This document shows, one piece after another, positions 1 to 12,862 of a DNA stretch of 64,000 nt; the first letter of the stretch is position 1, and each line of letters begins with the position of its first letter. The stretch covers positions 1,883,880 through 1,947,879 of the forward strand of contig VWZW01005505.1 of the NCBI GenBank assembly GCA_013397115.1, in the 5' to 3' direction. Position numbers and translations under genes: made by a program. The notes beneath the pieces were generated by a model. That model was not told the origin of the DNA and made no database searches. It saw only the letters and a list, made by a program, of their open reading frames with translations. The stretch comes from Edolisoma coerulescens (lineage: Eukaryota > Chordata > Aves > Passeriformes > Campephagidae).

Positions 1-3000
1 TAACTTTTTAGTTCAGTTTATGAGCACATCAACACATGTGCAACTTCGTGGAGCTGCCTCTGAGCACATGAACTCAATTCCAGTTAAAGGAAATCAAGCT
101 GTGGGATGTACCAAAGAAAATAAACTTTGTGTGTTTCAGTTATTAATGGACACTCAGTCAGCAGGACCAAAAGCTAGAGCAGGTGTGAGCAAAATCTCAC
201 CAAAACAAAACCCAGTGTTAAACTTACATTGTGAACACCAGGACTATCCCATTTACCCTTTTAACACACTTACTGTGCTGCAGTTCTTTGTAGAGGGACA
301 TGGCAATATGAATTTCTGAATCTCCTCCAGGAAAGCCCTTCTTTCTCCTCTGAAGAGAAATGAATAAGCCAGCTGAAACAACTAAATCAAATACAGGGGA
401 CTTGTTAAAGCAAGAGTATCTCCCATCATAGTCGAGTCCCACTCATACTACATCAGGTTTTATAGCAATAGATAGAAAAGTGGTATTTAGATACAAGACC
501 CGACAAAAGAAATCCTCTCAAAACAGATGAATCTACACTATTACACTCATGAGCAGATAATTCAATTATTCATCTCAAGATAAATGGAGGTTTCACTTCT
601 TGTTGTATTGCGTGTAGTTATCTGGCAGAATGCACTGCAGGGAGAGAACCTGCTGGAAAGAATCCTGATGTTTTTGGGGTTTTGTTTTTTTGTTTTTTAA
701 GGCAAGGTAATTTTATAATCAGTAGCAGCAATTTATTTTGTTAAACAATGCTAATATTGTGGAATCATATATTTTGAAGAATAATTTTTCTCCATGGAGG
801 CCAGAATACTTTACTTCAATGCGGACTGAAACATGCCTCATGGGCTCCTTGTTACGCTCTGTACTGGAGCAAGGTTGGAAGCTGGCTTTTCTTATTCCAT
901 AGATGTTGTCTAAAGTCAGAGATAGGATTATGAAGCTGATTGAGAAATACAGTATGAAAAAAAGGAAGACTTAAAACAAAAACATTTTTATTCACCTCCC
1001 AGCCAAGATTCTGATTCCTAGATCATTATCCGTTTGCTTCTGATTTTCTTCTAGAGACAATTGCTATCATCTTGCAATATTTTACATGATTTTTCAGTTT
1101 CAGCAGGGCAACAAAATAGACTTTTAACTGGAGAATATACTACACTTTTCTTTAAAGATTCCATTGGCTTCACAGTACATAGCTAATGAGCTATCTAAAA
1201 GTGTACCAGTGAAAAGACCCCATTGTGCTGTGTCTTATCCTATCTGTAAATGAGTCGTTAAAAGCTCTGATCACTATCTCTATACCATCCTCAAACAAAA
1301 GGCTACATTGGCACCAAGCAGCAAGAAAAGTATTAAGTTGAAATGTTAGAGGAAAAAAGCTTGTTAATTGATACATGGATTTCTCAAGATGATAGCTTCT
1401 GCTTGAAAAAAAATAAATCTTCTGTCATGAGGATAAAAAAAAGCCATTTAAATCCAGATAGAATGCAATGGCACCAAAACATTGAAAAATCTTCTTTTGA
1501 ACCTCGTTTCTATAATAGACAAGTACACTTCCCACTGCTCTTCACTTAATATACTCAGTAGTAAAGTACAGAAAGAACTAGTTCATCACTATCATGAATT
1601 TGCCAATTATAAGAAAAACATGTTGGTGAATATAAATGCTTTGTGTTTGATGTTCTCATTCCTCTACTTTTCTTGCTATGGCAGGTAACTATCTACTTCT
1701 CTCCTATGGATTGCCATTGGGAATTTTATCTTTCAGAGAGCAGGAACATGCTGGAAAATGATTTATTTCTCATCAAACAGCTAAGGTAATTTAGAATCTC
1801 CAGATAAGGGAAGGAATTCCTGTAGTCCTTCCAGAAAGATTCCAGAGTTGTTGAAACATTTAAATAAGAAAACCAGATTTCCAGTCAGCTTGCATGGACT
1901 GTGAAAAGAGCACAGTCCAATACTAAAAGAGATGTCCTCCCACCGGGGTGGTTATGTATTGGAACACAGAGGAAGGCTTGATTGCACGTTTTTAAGAGTC
2001 ATAAGTAGTCATCATCTCACATTCAAATAGTTCTTTGAGGTATCTTAACTCATGGTGTGCCTTGCAGTTGATCACATCTCTATTTCTTTTGAGAGTTTCA
2101 TATTTATCTGTCACTGCAGATGTTGGTGATAGACAATTCACGTCCCCAAGGTCATGGGAGTAAGCGACCTTTTTGCTGACTCTTCCATGCATTGCAAGAT
2201 AATGCTTAAAGGGTTAAGCTGATTTTGTGCGGATCATCAGTGACATCCAGTGGCTATTCAAGGTGATCGCAGGTGCGCGATGCCAATCCAGAGCCCCACT
2301 GCAGTGGAGTTATATGAACTGAAGAGGACATTAACCAGCTGACTGTGTTCCTTGTCCTGGTTGATCTCATACGCTGTGAAAATTATAATTATTGATTTTT
2401 TTTTGCAATATTTTTATAATTAGCTGCATATTTTTTCTTCTGTGGAGCCCAGTTCTTCCAAGCACATCTTGTCCATTCTGTCACCACAAGTAGAAAATGG
2501 AATTGCCCAGGAGATCTCTCTTATGTCAAGAACATATAATAAGCAAAAGGAAAATCACATGAGGGGAAAGAGAAAGGGAAAGAGAAAGGAAAAAAAAATA
2601 CCTAGACCCCACCACTGTAAATTTCATTGTCTAAACTACATGGTGAACAGGAGCACTAGTGCTGAAACAAATCATGGATGGTTTGTATTTGGTTACTTCA
2701 TGATATTTAATTTAGTCCATGTCTTAAATCTCTTCTTCTGTTCATAACCAATCAGACATATTCCAGGTTTAGACCTTTAATGATTGAACTAATTTTCTAG
2801 CACAGCATCACTCATTTCTTGTTCTGTTCTGCTTTAAATGAAAACCAGTTACTTTGAAATCTTTTTTTTTGTCTTTTCCAATTTCTGTTTCAGTTTCACT
2901 CTACACAGACTGGGTTATCTTCTTATACTGCATTTTATTCCTGCATAGTCCCTACACAGTTTGAGGATCTAAGTTATAACCATGTGTGCATTGACCTTGA

Positions 3001-6000
3001 TAGCTTCTCAAACTCCACTAAAACTTCAAGTCTTTTTTCTAGCTACTCATGCTAGCTCATGCTTTCCATCTCTACTGTATATCTTTCTGAGATATATGAA
3101 TAAGATGCGGGTCTCTGCCTATGCTTGGTGGCCTGTCTGTGTACAGAGATTTATAAGCCTGTTACAGGCTCTGGCTAAGGAACTGTCCCGTCTATCCAAA
3201 ATTCTGCCTGGTCACCACCAAATAGGTACATTGCAATGTATATACTCCAAGCAAACCAGAAAACCTTCCAGCTCACCTAATCTGTGAATTAAAACCACAT
3301 TTCATTGTCTTCTCAATTGTTCAACATAAAAAAAACCAAACAAAACCAACCCAAACCAACCAAAAAAGCCCACACATATCTTGGTACTATAAATAACTCA
3401 CTAGTTTATTCTCTAGATAATCATCACCAACATTTTTATAAAACAATGCAGTGCTCAGTAGCATAAAAAATGCAGAAGTTTGGGTTATGACACACAAAAT
3501 AATCTTGAAACCATACTAAATATTTCTACCTCATCCGCATTTAGCATTTAGCAACATCCATGTACCTCAAAACACAGAGATTTTATCCAACCACAATCTT
3601 TTGTAATAAAGGCCAGATGCCAAAATTTGGTGGTTTAATATCTGGCCGACAGCCATTGAAATACCAAGCGTTATACCATGTTAGTATATAAGTAGTTATT
3701 TATTCAAAACTAGAATATCATGTAACAATGTACTTCTAATGCATCCATGAAATAATTTGTTTTCTTTCCATGTACAAAATACTCTAAAGACTGGTTGTTA
3801 TAACTTAACCCAAAAAACAATAGGCAAATGCAGAAACACAGGACAGCACATGGAAGTTATACTGATCAGCCTGAATGCTTTTCTGTGGCAGAAATATTGT
3901 CCTCTTTTACCTTCCTGGTGCTGTCAGGGTACACCTAAAAAAGAGTTTGTTCCCTTGGTTACAACAATGTATCTTCCCACTTCACATATACAGATTCAAT
4001 TTATAAGCAATTAAGATAATACAGAAATCTGATCAATTCATCATCATCACCAGTGCAGTGCATATTTCATATAAATAACTAGATAAAGGAAAATTATTAA
4101 ATTGCTACACTAAATCATAAGGTTAGAATACATACTAAAATGGACAAAATGTAAAAAGAGAGAAAATAATTCTGCATTTCAGTCATGTTGTGTGATTATT
4201 TTACTTAATATATTGAGAGATAGCATTTTACTTTTAGCAGTAATGGTTATCTGCAGACCTACTTTTAAGAGAGACAGTAAAAAACATTCACACAGCTTTT
4301 AAAATATTAAACGTAGGTTTAGAAATTGATTAGGTCGTACAAATGCATCCGTAAGGCAGAACTGTCTAAGGGAAAGAAACACACATAGATCACTAAAACT
4401 AGCTAAATATTTGTTGTCAGACATTTATAAGCTGTCTCTCAAGTTCTCCTAAATATTTGCTTTGAATTGATTCTAAAACCTAAACATCATCACTAGCACT
4501 GAATGAGAAAAAAAAAAAAGGTTATGTAAAATAGATGGCACAACTTCAAATCACAATTGGAAACACTCTCAAAGGCTTCCGAGGGATGAAACAGCATCAG
4601 ATGAGGGAACCTCAGGGATCATTTACAAAGATGTCTGTTCTTCAATCACTCTTTAAATTGAGCAAAGTAAAATTTTGTGACTTAAGCCAAATGTAAATTA
4701 CCTCTCATCCTAACAAAAGCAAGGCAAAATTTTTCTCTTGTATCCCTTTTTATTTCCTTTTTTCAAACATTAAGTAAGTTTTTTGCCATAAAAATGCAGT
4801 TCAAAACACGTACAAAGTTCTCTGTTACAATGGTGCATTAGTGACAAACACCATGTTTTTAAGCAGAAAGAAATCTACATACATAATTACTGTCTTCTGC
4901 ATTCACCATCTTACTGCAAAATAAGAGGATAGGTGTCAAAATCTACTCTGAAGTTTCTAAATTGTTTTGTGAAAAATGTGATGCTTCACTAATTAGGAAA
5001 ATCTATACTCAATTTTCTTCCCACCACCACCTCCCCCAAGCCCTGAGGGTACAGATTATTATGTCATAGCAATTTGTTCAAACATATTGAGTTACAAAAC
5101 TCACAAGAGTTCCATTTGTCTGTTATTCTGATCTCCTTCATAACATGTCCAGTCCATGTCACATATGGATAGCTAGGTCTACAGTAAGTATTCATATATA
5201 TTAAAGACCAGAATGTGCCTTCCTGACTGAGTTCATTAAAGTTACCCTGTACAAGTGACCCTCAATATGAGGAAAAGTGAGATGGTACTCCATGGGCTTG
5301 ATTTACCATATTTCTCTATTTTTTTTTGTGACTAAATTCCATCTCTAAGGTCCCTTGTGAAAACAGAGGGCAGATTCTGCTGCGAGGAAAAGGAAAAACA
5401 ATCTCTAATTTGTCTCTTATGCCTGACCCTTCTGCTGAGACATGCATTCATCTTCATTCACAGCCCAGCTTAATATACTGCAGTTTGACATCCTAGTGTC
5501 TGAAGCCACACTGCAGTTTGCTGTAATGCAAAAGTGGAAGTGAAAGAGGGAAAGATATCATTTTGTCACCAGATGGAAAGATGAGCAGGATGTAGTTTGA
5601 CGGGATGCTTAACAAGTGTGTTAGAGAACACAGGCAAAATGGCAGATCTATTCCTTAGTGCAACGATTTTCCTATAGGTATTCTCTACTCTTCAAAGGCA
5701 GACCTCAGACCTGATTTTACCATCTTTTCTAAAAAAGTGAATAACAGCTTAATTTGAAAATAAACCTTTCATCTCTGTGGTACAAGGAAGTTAATAGAAT
5801 TTCATTCTTAATTAATTTGTTACCAAATGATAAAAAAAATTAGAAAGTTGTTAATTGGTCTTGTGGAACTGATTTTTTTCCTTTTTTTTTACTTTTTATT
5901 ACCCCTTACTTGTTTTAACTCTTCCTTTTATAGGCTCCTTATCTAGACTCTTATTTTCTGTGTAATAGGGGAGAAGGTGAATGTTCAACTCAATTTCTTT

Positions 6001-8225
6001 GTGATTATTATCTTTTGATGAAGACATTCTTTGTTATATAGTAGAATAACCTGGATAGAGCCAATTATCTGTCTCACATTGATTAAGAAAATCTGTCATT
6101 TTGGTCAAGTTTTACATATTGAATTTTAATCACACTACTTTTTTAAAATCTCATTAAAAGTTTTTGGTTTTTTTTAATACAGTTGGTTTCCCAGCCTTCT
6201 ATTTCATTTGATTTCTAATCTTGGTGTGACAGAAATTGCATGTATTTAGAAATTAAATAATTACCAGAAGGTTTGCAACAACAGCAGAAGCACAAATATT
6301 GATTCAGCATCTAACCCACTTTACCTTCACTGCAAGTTAAGTATTTGCTAACACAGTTAACACTGGATGCCACAATGGTTGTAGTGTATCTTGCCAAACT
6401 TGCATCTTGAGTCAATGTAAAGCTCATGTGTCATGAAAATGCATTCATGCTTCTTATAAATATTTTTATAAAGATATTTGCACTACTGTGAAGCCAAACT
6501 TCATTAAAAGTGTGCCTTTTCTCTTCCATAGTGTAGCTACAAGGGTATAATGTTTGCATTTAAGATGTTTAACTGTATTTACACATTTCACAGCTTTGCA
6601 CTGTAGATATATAAAAAGGAAACAATTGTAGCCTCCTCAAAAGTCCACTTTTTTATCTAAATAAATGTCATCTTATGGAATTATTATTACATTATAACCA
6701 AAACCAACAAAACATATTGTAAAGATTTAATCACCTTTGCTGTCTATAGATCAGAAAGCCAATGAGTATCTATCAGGGATTATTTTTTATGTACTCTTTT
6801 ATTCAGACAAGGAGAAATTATTCTTGATCTGTTATTTTGCTAATGGCAAAAATCAAAGCAATAATAACACAGACTTTCCAAACACACAGACTTTCTGTGT
6901 GTCACTGAAATCAGACTTGAGCACTTATTTTTTTATGAAGATTTGTGTTTACATCCCTTTTGACTTATTGCCATAGAGGCATTTGCACTATGACACAATT
7001 CCTTGGAGAAGCTGCCACTTCATTTTTTCGCAGTCCTTGAGATGCCGTATTCACAAAAGAAAATTGTATGGCTATAATTGACCAAAATGTAGAAAATAAA
7101 ACAATGTAATTAGTATATTCATCTGGGAAAGAAACTGATTTTGAGATTCATTAAGATACACAAGGTTTCATCATAGAAATAAGTCATCTCCACTCTCAGA
7201 AAAAATTGAAAACTCATCAGATAGTGTAGCTACTCAGAGATAGCATTGATTCAAAATGCTCCAGTCAGAGCAGTAAAAAGGTGAAAGAATGCTGTGATAA
7301 CTGTAGAAAATAAAATAAAGGTATCTATCACAAAATGGAACTTTTCCAATGCTAACATTGCTTAATGAAGAAAAAAAAATTAAACAGATTTTAAAAAGCA
7401 TAAAACCAGTCAAGTTGAAGGCTATCTCATGGATGGCATTTCCACAGCCACGACAAGCACAAGAGGAGGCCTCTCCATTTGCACAGTAACATAAGCAATA
7501 CATAACAACTTAGTTGCCGTATGGACATGCACAGGGATTTCTTCAGTAACATTCCCATTCAGGGTAAACTCCCTGGAAAGAGCAAACATATGGAACAGAA
7601 ACTCTTGCCACCACACACACCATCAGAGTTAATTTATTGTACCTAGGGAAAAGCGACACACCCTTTAAAGAGCTGTAGCAAATTATTTTCAGAACAACCA
7701 GGGATATCTAGGAAGTATTCTGAGAACATACTATCATTTCATATAAAAGAAAAAGCTCAGAAGGCACTGTTTAGTCAAAGGTATTAACTACTAAACATAA
7801 TTTAAGAATTCCTAGAGCTGTGCGAAATCATATACGGGGGCCTGGAATTTAAGGAAACTAGAGTATTAAAGCTAGAGTAAAAATGTCCTAAAAGACACTG
7901 CATTATGAGTGATTTGACACCATTCCACTGATACCTTTCCTTAAGGAAAGAAAACATGTTTAAAATCTGGTGCCTCTATATGCAGGCAGACTATCATGCT
8001 CTGTAAATAGGTTTAAAATGTCCTAACATTTCTGAGGCTTTTTTATCTCTTGCTCATTTACCTTTCTTTAGATTGCTTTCACACTTTTCCCCCTTTCCAT
8101 TAAATTATTCAAGAACTCCTCTTTATAAAGGTCACAGTCATAAAAACCAGGGAATGGGAGCAGTAGCATGTGATTCACAGGACCAATGAGGCAGCACACA
8201 AAGTGGATTGTGAAGGACTCATAAA
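1..8225. other. Unique AT-rich sequence, no gene seen
   Basis: No open frame here has recognisable protein similarity, and those present overlap one another on both strands. I see only low-complexity stretches: a purine-rich tract near 2561-2599, an A/C-rich tract near 3331-3366, and short homopolymer runs of A or T. It is intergenic or intronic; the sequence alone does not say which. Confidence 0.6.
2561..2599. repeat. Purine-rich low-complexity tract
   Basis: A stretch made only of G and A, built from irregular GGGAAAGAGAAA-like units and ending in a run of A. It is a simple low-complexity tract with no sign of a retroposon body upstream, so it is not read as a poly(A) tail. Confidence 0.8.
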
Positions 8226-8285
8226 ACCTGAGGCCAGAAGGAATCCTCAGATCATCTAATCTGATCTCCAGCATATGACAAGTCA
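8226..8285 (-). mobile_element. Old CR1 LINE, 3'-end fragment
   Basis: The segment reads like the reverse complement of the 3' end of the old amniote CR1 LINEs that are abundant in turtles and crocodilians: GAGGCCAGAAGGAATC followed shortly by ATCATCTAATCTGATCTCC. The CR1 body would lie toward higher coordinates. Divergence is high, no coding potential is left and no target-site duplication is visible. It may belong to the same insertion as the better preserved CR1 piece at 8938-9260, which has the same orientation and the expected order. The assignment is from memory of the family. Confidence 0.65.
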
Positions 8286-8937
8286 TTATATCTCACTTAT
8301 ATAGACAAGAGAGTGAAAATGCCTCAGCTTTTCACTAAAAATGGTAAACTTATCTCTTTGGCAACTAACTGCAGGCAGGGACAAGTTGACCAAATTAATT
8401 GCTAGTACCTCCCATGAAGGTTATCCTAAACTTCATGGAACTATTTCTGCATCCTATGAAACAAGATTCAGGGAAATTTACCACTCAGAGCAGAGAGAAA
8501 ACAGCACTCCTTCTTCCAGCTTCCTCCTCATTCTGGCTGAAGTTCAGTCTGGCATCCACACTGCCGTGACGATCAAACACAAAGAGAGGCTTTGAGAAGC
8601 AGAAACAACTCAAAATAGGCTCATGAGCTCCACTGTGTGATTTTTTGCTGATACAGATCCCAGCTAATGAAGCCATTGCCTAATTAAACCATATCTTTTG
8701 CTTTTTTACCTTCCTGCCACAGACAACAGACGGGTTTGGCTAGTACTTACCCTGGTGTACTCATTGTTTTCATTGGTGGCTTCGCTCCAGTGGCTCATAA
8801 TTTGCATTGTTGAAAATAAAAGTAAAATATTGTGAAAGGTGGCCAAGTTCTTGTTTGCATCTATCTTCCTTCAGTTTCCTGTCACTGGTTTTTCTTATGA
8901 CTTAGGTCTAATGAAAATAAGCCAATATCCAATGGCA
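8286..8937. other. Unassigned sequence between two CR1 pieces
   Basis: About 650 bases lie between the CR1 3'-end fragment and the internal CR1 fragment. I cannot match this stretch to CR1. It could be decayed CR1, a later insertion, or unique sequence separating two independent copies. Open frames on both strands here (8341-8595 plus, 8485-8676 minus) overlap and are unrecognised, and I treat them as chance. Confidence 0.4.
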
Positions 8938-9260
8938 CTGCTGACATACTTCATTCAGGTCACCTTTCAATCTTACTTCTGCCATGCTAAACAGGTGCAA
9001 CTTCTGAAGTATTGCATAGCAAGTCATTTTTGTGCAGTATCTAGACAATATTTGTGGCTCTGTCTTGTACCTTCTTCAGTTTTACAAGTGAACCCCAGAT
9101 CTGGGTGGAGCAATATAGCTTGATTCCAGCAGCACTGATCACACAGGCAAACTCCATGCCTTTCCAACTTGGCTTCACTTAAATATCCATTGACCTCTGA
9201 CTCCCACAGCTCTTTTCAGTAAACTTATTTCCCATTCTGTAGATCTAGTTCTCATTCTGT
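8938..9260 (-). mobile_element. Old CR1 LINE, internal 3' region
   Basis: Read on the minus strand this follows the region of CR1 just upstream of its 3' end. On the plus strand the recognisable landmarks appear in order: a counterpart of the CTAAACA motif near 8985, TATCTAGACAAT then TTTGTGGCTCT near 9040-9061, a CTTCTTCAG pyrimidine block, and GGGTGGAGCAATAT near 9103. All frames carry stops or gaps relative to a reverse transcriptase, so it is a dead, highly diverged copy. It probably predates the avian CR1 subfamilies represented by the 17.5 kb and 48.5 kb copies. Confidence 0.7.
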
Positions 9261-9410
9261 GTTTTGTTGGGTTTTTTTTCTTTATGCAAAATTTTGTCTA
9301 TATTATATTAAATGTCTATTTAAACTGTCTCGTCATTTTAGGAGAGACCAATACTCATCTTTTAAACTCAATGCCATGCTTTATGTCCTACATAAATTCT
9401 ACCAATTTTA

Positions 9411-9452
9411 TCTGTCTATCTGTCTATCTATCTGTCTATCTATCTATCTATA
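9411..9452. repeat. (TCTA/TCTG)n tetranucleotide microsatellite
   Basis: About ten tandem tetranucleotide units, TCTG and TCTA interspersed at first and then pure TCTA at the 3' side. Interruptions are single A/G changes in the last base of the unit. The purer end is the part most likely to vary in length between individuals. Confidence 0.95.
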
Positions 9453-12400
9453 ATTTAACATGAAACTGTTGAGAAAGGCACTGAATAACTTTAGATTCAC
9501 TACCAAAGGCTTGCAGAAACTCCCTAAGCAAAACCCCTTTAATAACAATTTTCCATTTATGGGTTATTTTTTCATCAGCATGTTAATTAAGTTTTGATTT
9601 AACTACATATTTCTCATTGATATCTTACAGCATTAATCTTTTTGTCAGATTTTTAGTTATTAAATACATTAAAATTATACATTCATACATTAATGCCTCA
9701 TTCATGCATGCTAAATGCCTCAGTAATAACCCAACGATATAGTCACCTTTTGGAGGGAAATTTGTAAAAGGCTGGTTTGACAAGACTTACTTGCTATAAA
9801 GCTGCATTGAATGGCATTAATTATATTCCCAAACAATACTTGCAGTAAACAGCTAGTGAACAATCCATCAAATAAAATATGTTTGCACACTGTATTTGGC
9901 CTCTGTCAAGAGAAGTCAGTAGGAGTGTTTCCATCCATTCTTTAGTCTTTGGATGAGGCCTTTATCAAGCACTTTAAAATGTGCACATTAATTTCAAAGG
10001 CAGTCTGTTCACTGACACTTCATAAACATGCAGAGGACTATATTTAGTGAAAAAGCTTGCTTGCTACAAGTGATTCACCCAGCTTTAGAGAAGCTATATC
10101 TATAGAGTACTGAAATACTGGAGTTAACACCATTTCAAGGTCTTCCCTTTGCACTTCAAGTTTATAATCACTGTTCATATTTTGTTGGCTTTTCACAGAC
10201 GGCATCGTTAAAAAGAAGTGGATTGCTTCAAGCGCAAGTAAGCAGACAAATCGTACAAGGCTCGTGGGCTGGCCTCAGTAGGAGCTCTTTAGAAAATGCT
10301 AGATGAGAAAATGAACACCTTGTTGCTAAGTTACCTTTGTTTCATTTAGTGGCATAATTATTTGTTGCTTAAAGAAAAAGCATTGACATTTTCCCCCTCA
10401 GTCCCTGCCATATGGAAGATAGGCTTTTAAGATTCTCTTATGAGAGGTGCACGTTTATAATATATACCTTTATCTTCTCCAAGTGGACGAATCAACATGC
10501 TGGGGGATAATCAAGACATTTCAGGTTTCAAAAACTTCTGCTGTTCCAAAATAATTCTGATATTCCTGACAGTTTATTTTTAGAAGCAAATGTACTTCCT
10601 AACTACTTGATTATATATTTCCCTACTTTTTAATCAATCAGGAAATGTGCAGATAAAATTATCTGTCATACACTTTAATCACTATGTAGAACTGTTTCTC
10701 CCTTCTGGAGGGTTAACAAAACAGATGGTATGAGTGAATAGGCTCATATTTCAGTTTTTAATCACACTCACCACCAGAGGTCTTATTTGGGTCCATATGA
10801 TTTTGATATAATTACCTTAAAAACAATAAAGAGATACTGTAAATTATAAATGATGCCCAAGAAAATGCCATCCTAAATATGTTCAGTTGAAGATGTGTGG
10901 AAATGCTTTCCTGAATTATGTGGCAAGCGATTTTTACCTGAAGACCTCAAAAAAACTTTGAACATCACAAATCTTCTATGTATGTGCATGTGTGTGTAGA
11001 AATATTAATCTTTTGTTCTCGAAACAGAGACAGTAAAGGATACTTGAACCATACACACAAAGTGGTGCAACCAATGTCACAAACTAAGCCAGTTGCAGAG
11101 CTAAGCACAGTACCTGGATCCAGCATTTGATTCTGATTCTTAATAATGTATTTTAGACAAATTCTGAAGACAAGATATGAAACCTTTAGCACTTTCTTCT
11201 TCTTCCAGTGTCAGTTACAGCCTGGCACCACAAGTTTGTGGGAAGAGAAATACTGCTGCACCTAGGGCTGTGAGAGCCATGGGATAGAATGAGTGTCCTG
11301 TGGCTGTCAGCTTAAAGTGCTGATGTACCTCTTCAGTGCTTATACACAGTAACAGTGGAAGCTACAGGAAGTGTCAATAAGAGCAAATTAGTCCTTCCTT
11401 TCTATATTGTCTCTTCAATCACATCCCCAAAAATTGTAAGCATAACTTTTTTTTTTTTTTTTCCTTTGGAGTTTTTCCCAATCAGATTCAGAAAAACCTA
11501 TGCTAAGAGATAAATGTGATGAGTCTGTAGTACCAACACGGTATGAAGCCATCCATGACCCAAAGCAGCAATGCATGTTTTTTAATACAGATTTTACCAG
11601 TAATTTTAGTTAAAAAATCTTTAGAGATGGGGGAAAAAGGATCCATAGTAATGTTTCTTCTCTCTAATGTCAAGGAGAGGAGGCAATAGTTCTTCCTTCA
11701 TTCAAATTCTTGATTGCATAGTCTGAAAGCTAAATACCTGAGCAATGAACAAACAAGACACTGGGATAAACACAGGAAAGAAGATAACAAATTTATTCAA
11801 TCAAATAAGTAGCTTGTCCTTCCCGGGGAAGCTCTTCTTTACACATCAGAGCCGGCTACCTTACTCCTCATCACGTGTCTCTATAAACAGCAACCGTTTC
11901 ACTGTTATTTGACAATAGACATAAGCTCAGTGTTTGACAAGCAGGCAGAAATAAGGAGCTATACCCTTGAAAAACAAGCAGTGTGCTAGTACATAAAGAA
12001 CCACCAAGAGAGAGAAAAACCCTAAAAATATTTCATTTCTTTAATCACTTCCCTTACAGGCTTACTGAATCAAAGAGAAAGTCCTAGTTTTATTTCAGTA
12101 TCGTTTCACCTTGCTTTCATCAACTCCCATGCTGCATTTTTACATTTTCTACCTATTTAAGGACCCACTGAGGAACATGTTCACATATTCTAAGTCATTT
12201 ATCTTTGTCACTTGTAATTACCAGAGTGGCCATTTTCCTGCTTGTGCATATTCCCGCTCTACTCCTCTTTCTTTCTTTCCTCCTAGGAGGAGTGTGACAC
12301 TCTTTATTCTAGGCACCCTTGGCTGTACCATCTGTAGGAAGATCAAAGACAGGGTCACATCCATCTAATAACAAGAGAGGAAACAATACTGTAGGTGAAC

Positions 12401-12770
12401 ACTCTATTAGCCTCCTTCTTCATTTTATTCAGGTCAGTGCTCAGGGACTTTCAGATGTCTTTGAACAAACGGATGTGAAAATGAAAGACAAGTTATAAAG
12501 AAATAAGTTTCTTTTCTTACGCAAGTTAGGCTGATAGGTTGAACCATGCTAGTGTTATAATAGTCTTTTCCCTGGGCAGCTCAGGAAGTATCTTTTCTGA
12601 ACAATCCTTACCCTTCAAAATAAAGCATAAAAATCTGCTTCCATCTTGAGACTTGCAGCTATTAAAAAATGTCCAGAGGCAATAAACTGAAGACTTGTGT
12701 AGGATACTGAGGACATTTATTATTGACAGGAAATCAGTCTTCCATGATAGCTGAACTCCAAGATCTCTCT
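9453..12770. other. Unique sequence with possible conserved non-coding block
   Basis: No gene is recognised. From about 9540 to 10480 the sequence is complex and repeat-free, with many ATTA/TAAT cores (for example TTAATTAA-like and CATTAATTATATT stretches). It also contains a 39-nt open segment with splice-like flanks at 10199-10237, discussed as a finding. A T16 run lies at 11447-11462. The rest shows nothing I can name. Confidence 0.45.
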
Positions 12771-12862
12771 GTAGAGAGGAATAATTTCTCCACTGGTGTA
12801 AACGGGCAAAGCTTTACTGACTTTGGTAGTGCTGCATTAGTTTATACCAGCAGAGAATTGCA
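12771..12862. repeat. Imperfect palindrome, probably an old amniote repeat
   Basis: Two 11-base arms, CTGGTGTAAAC at 12793-12803 and GTTTATACCAG at 12840-12850, are reverse complements apart from one position, with a 36-base loop. The loop contains GACTTTGGTAGTGCTGCATTAG. The whole resembles a palindromic dispersed sequence I recall from turtle, crocodile and bird DNA (gtgtaaa ... gacttcaatggag ... tttacacc). I cannot name a family. A chance hairpin is the alternative. Confidence 0.45.
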
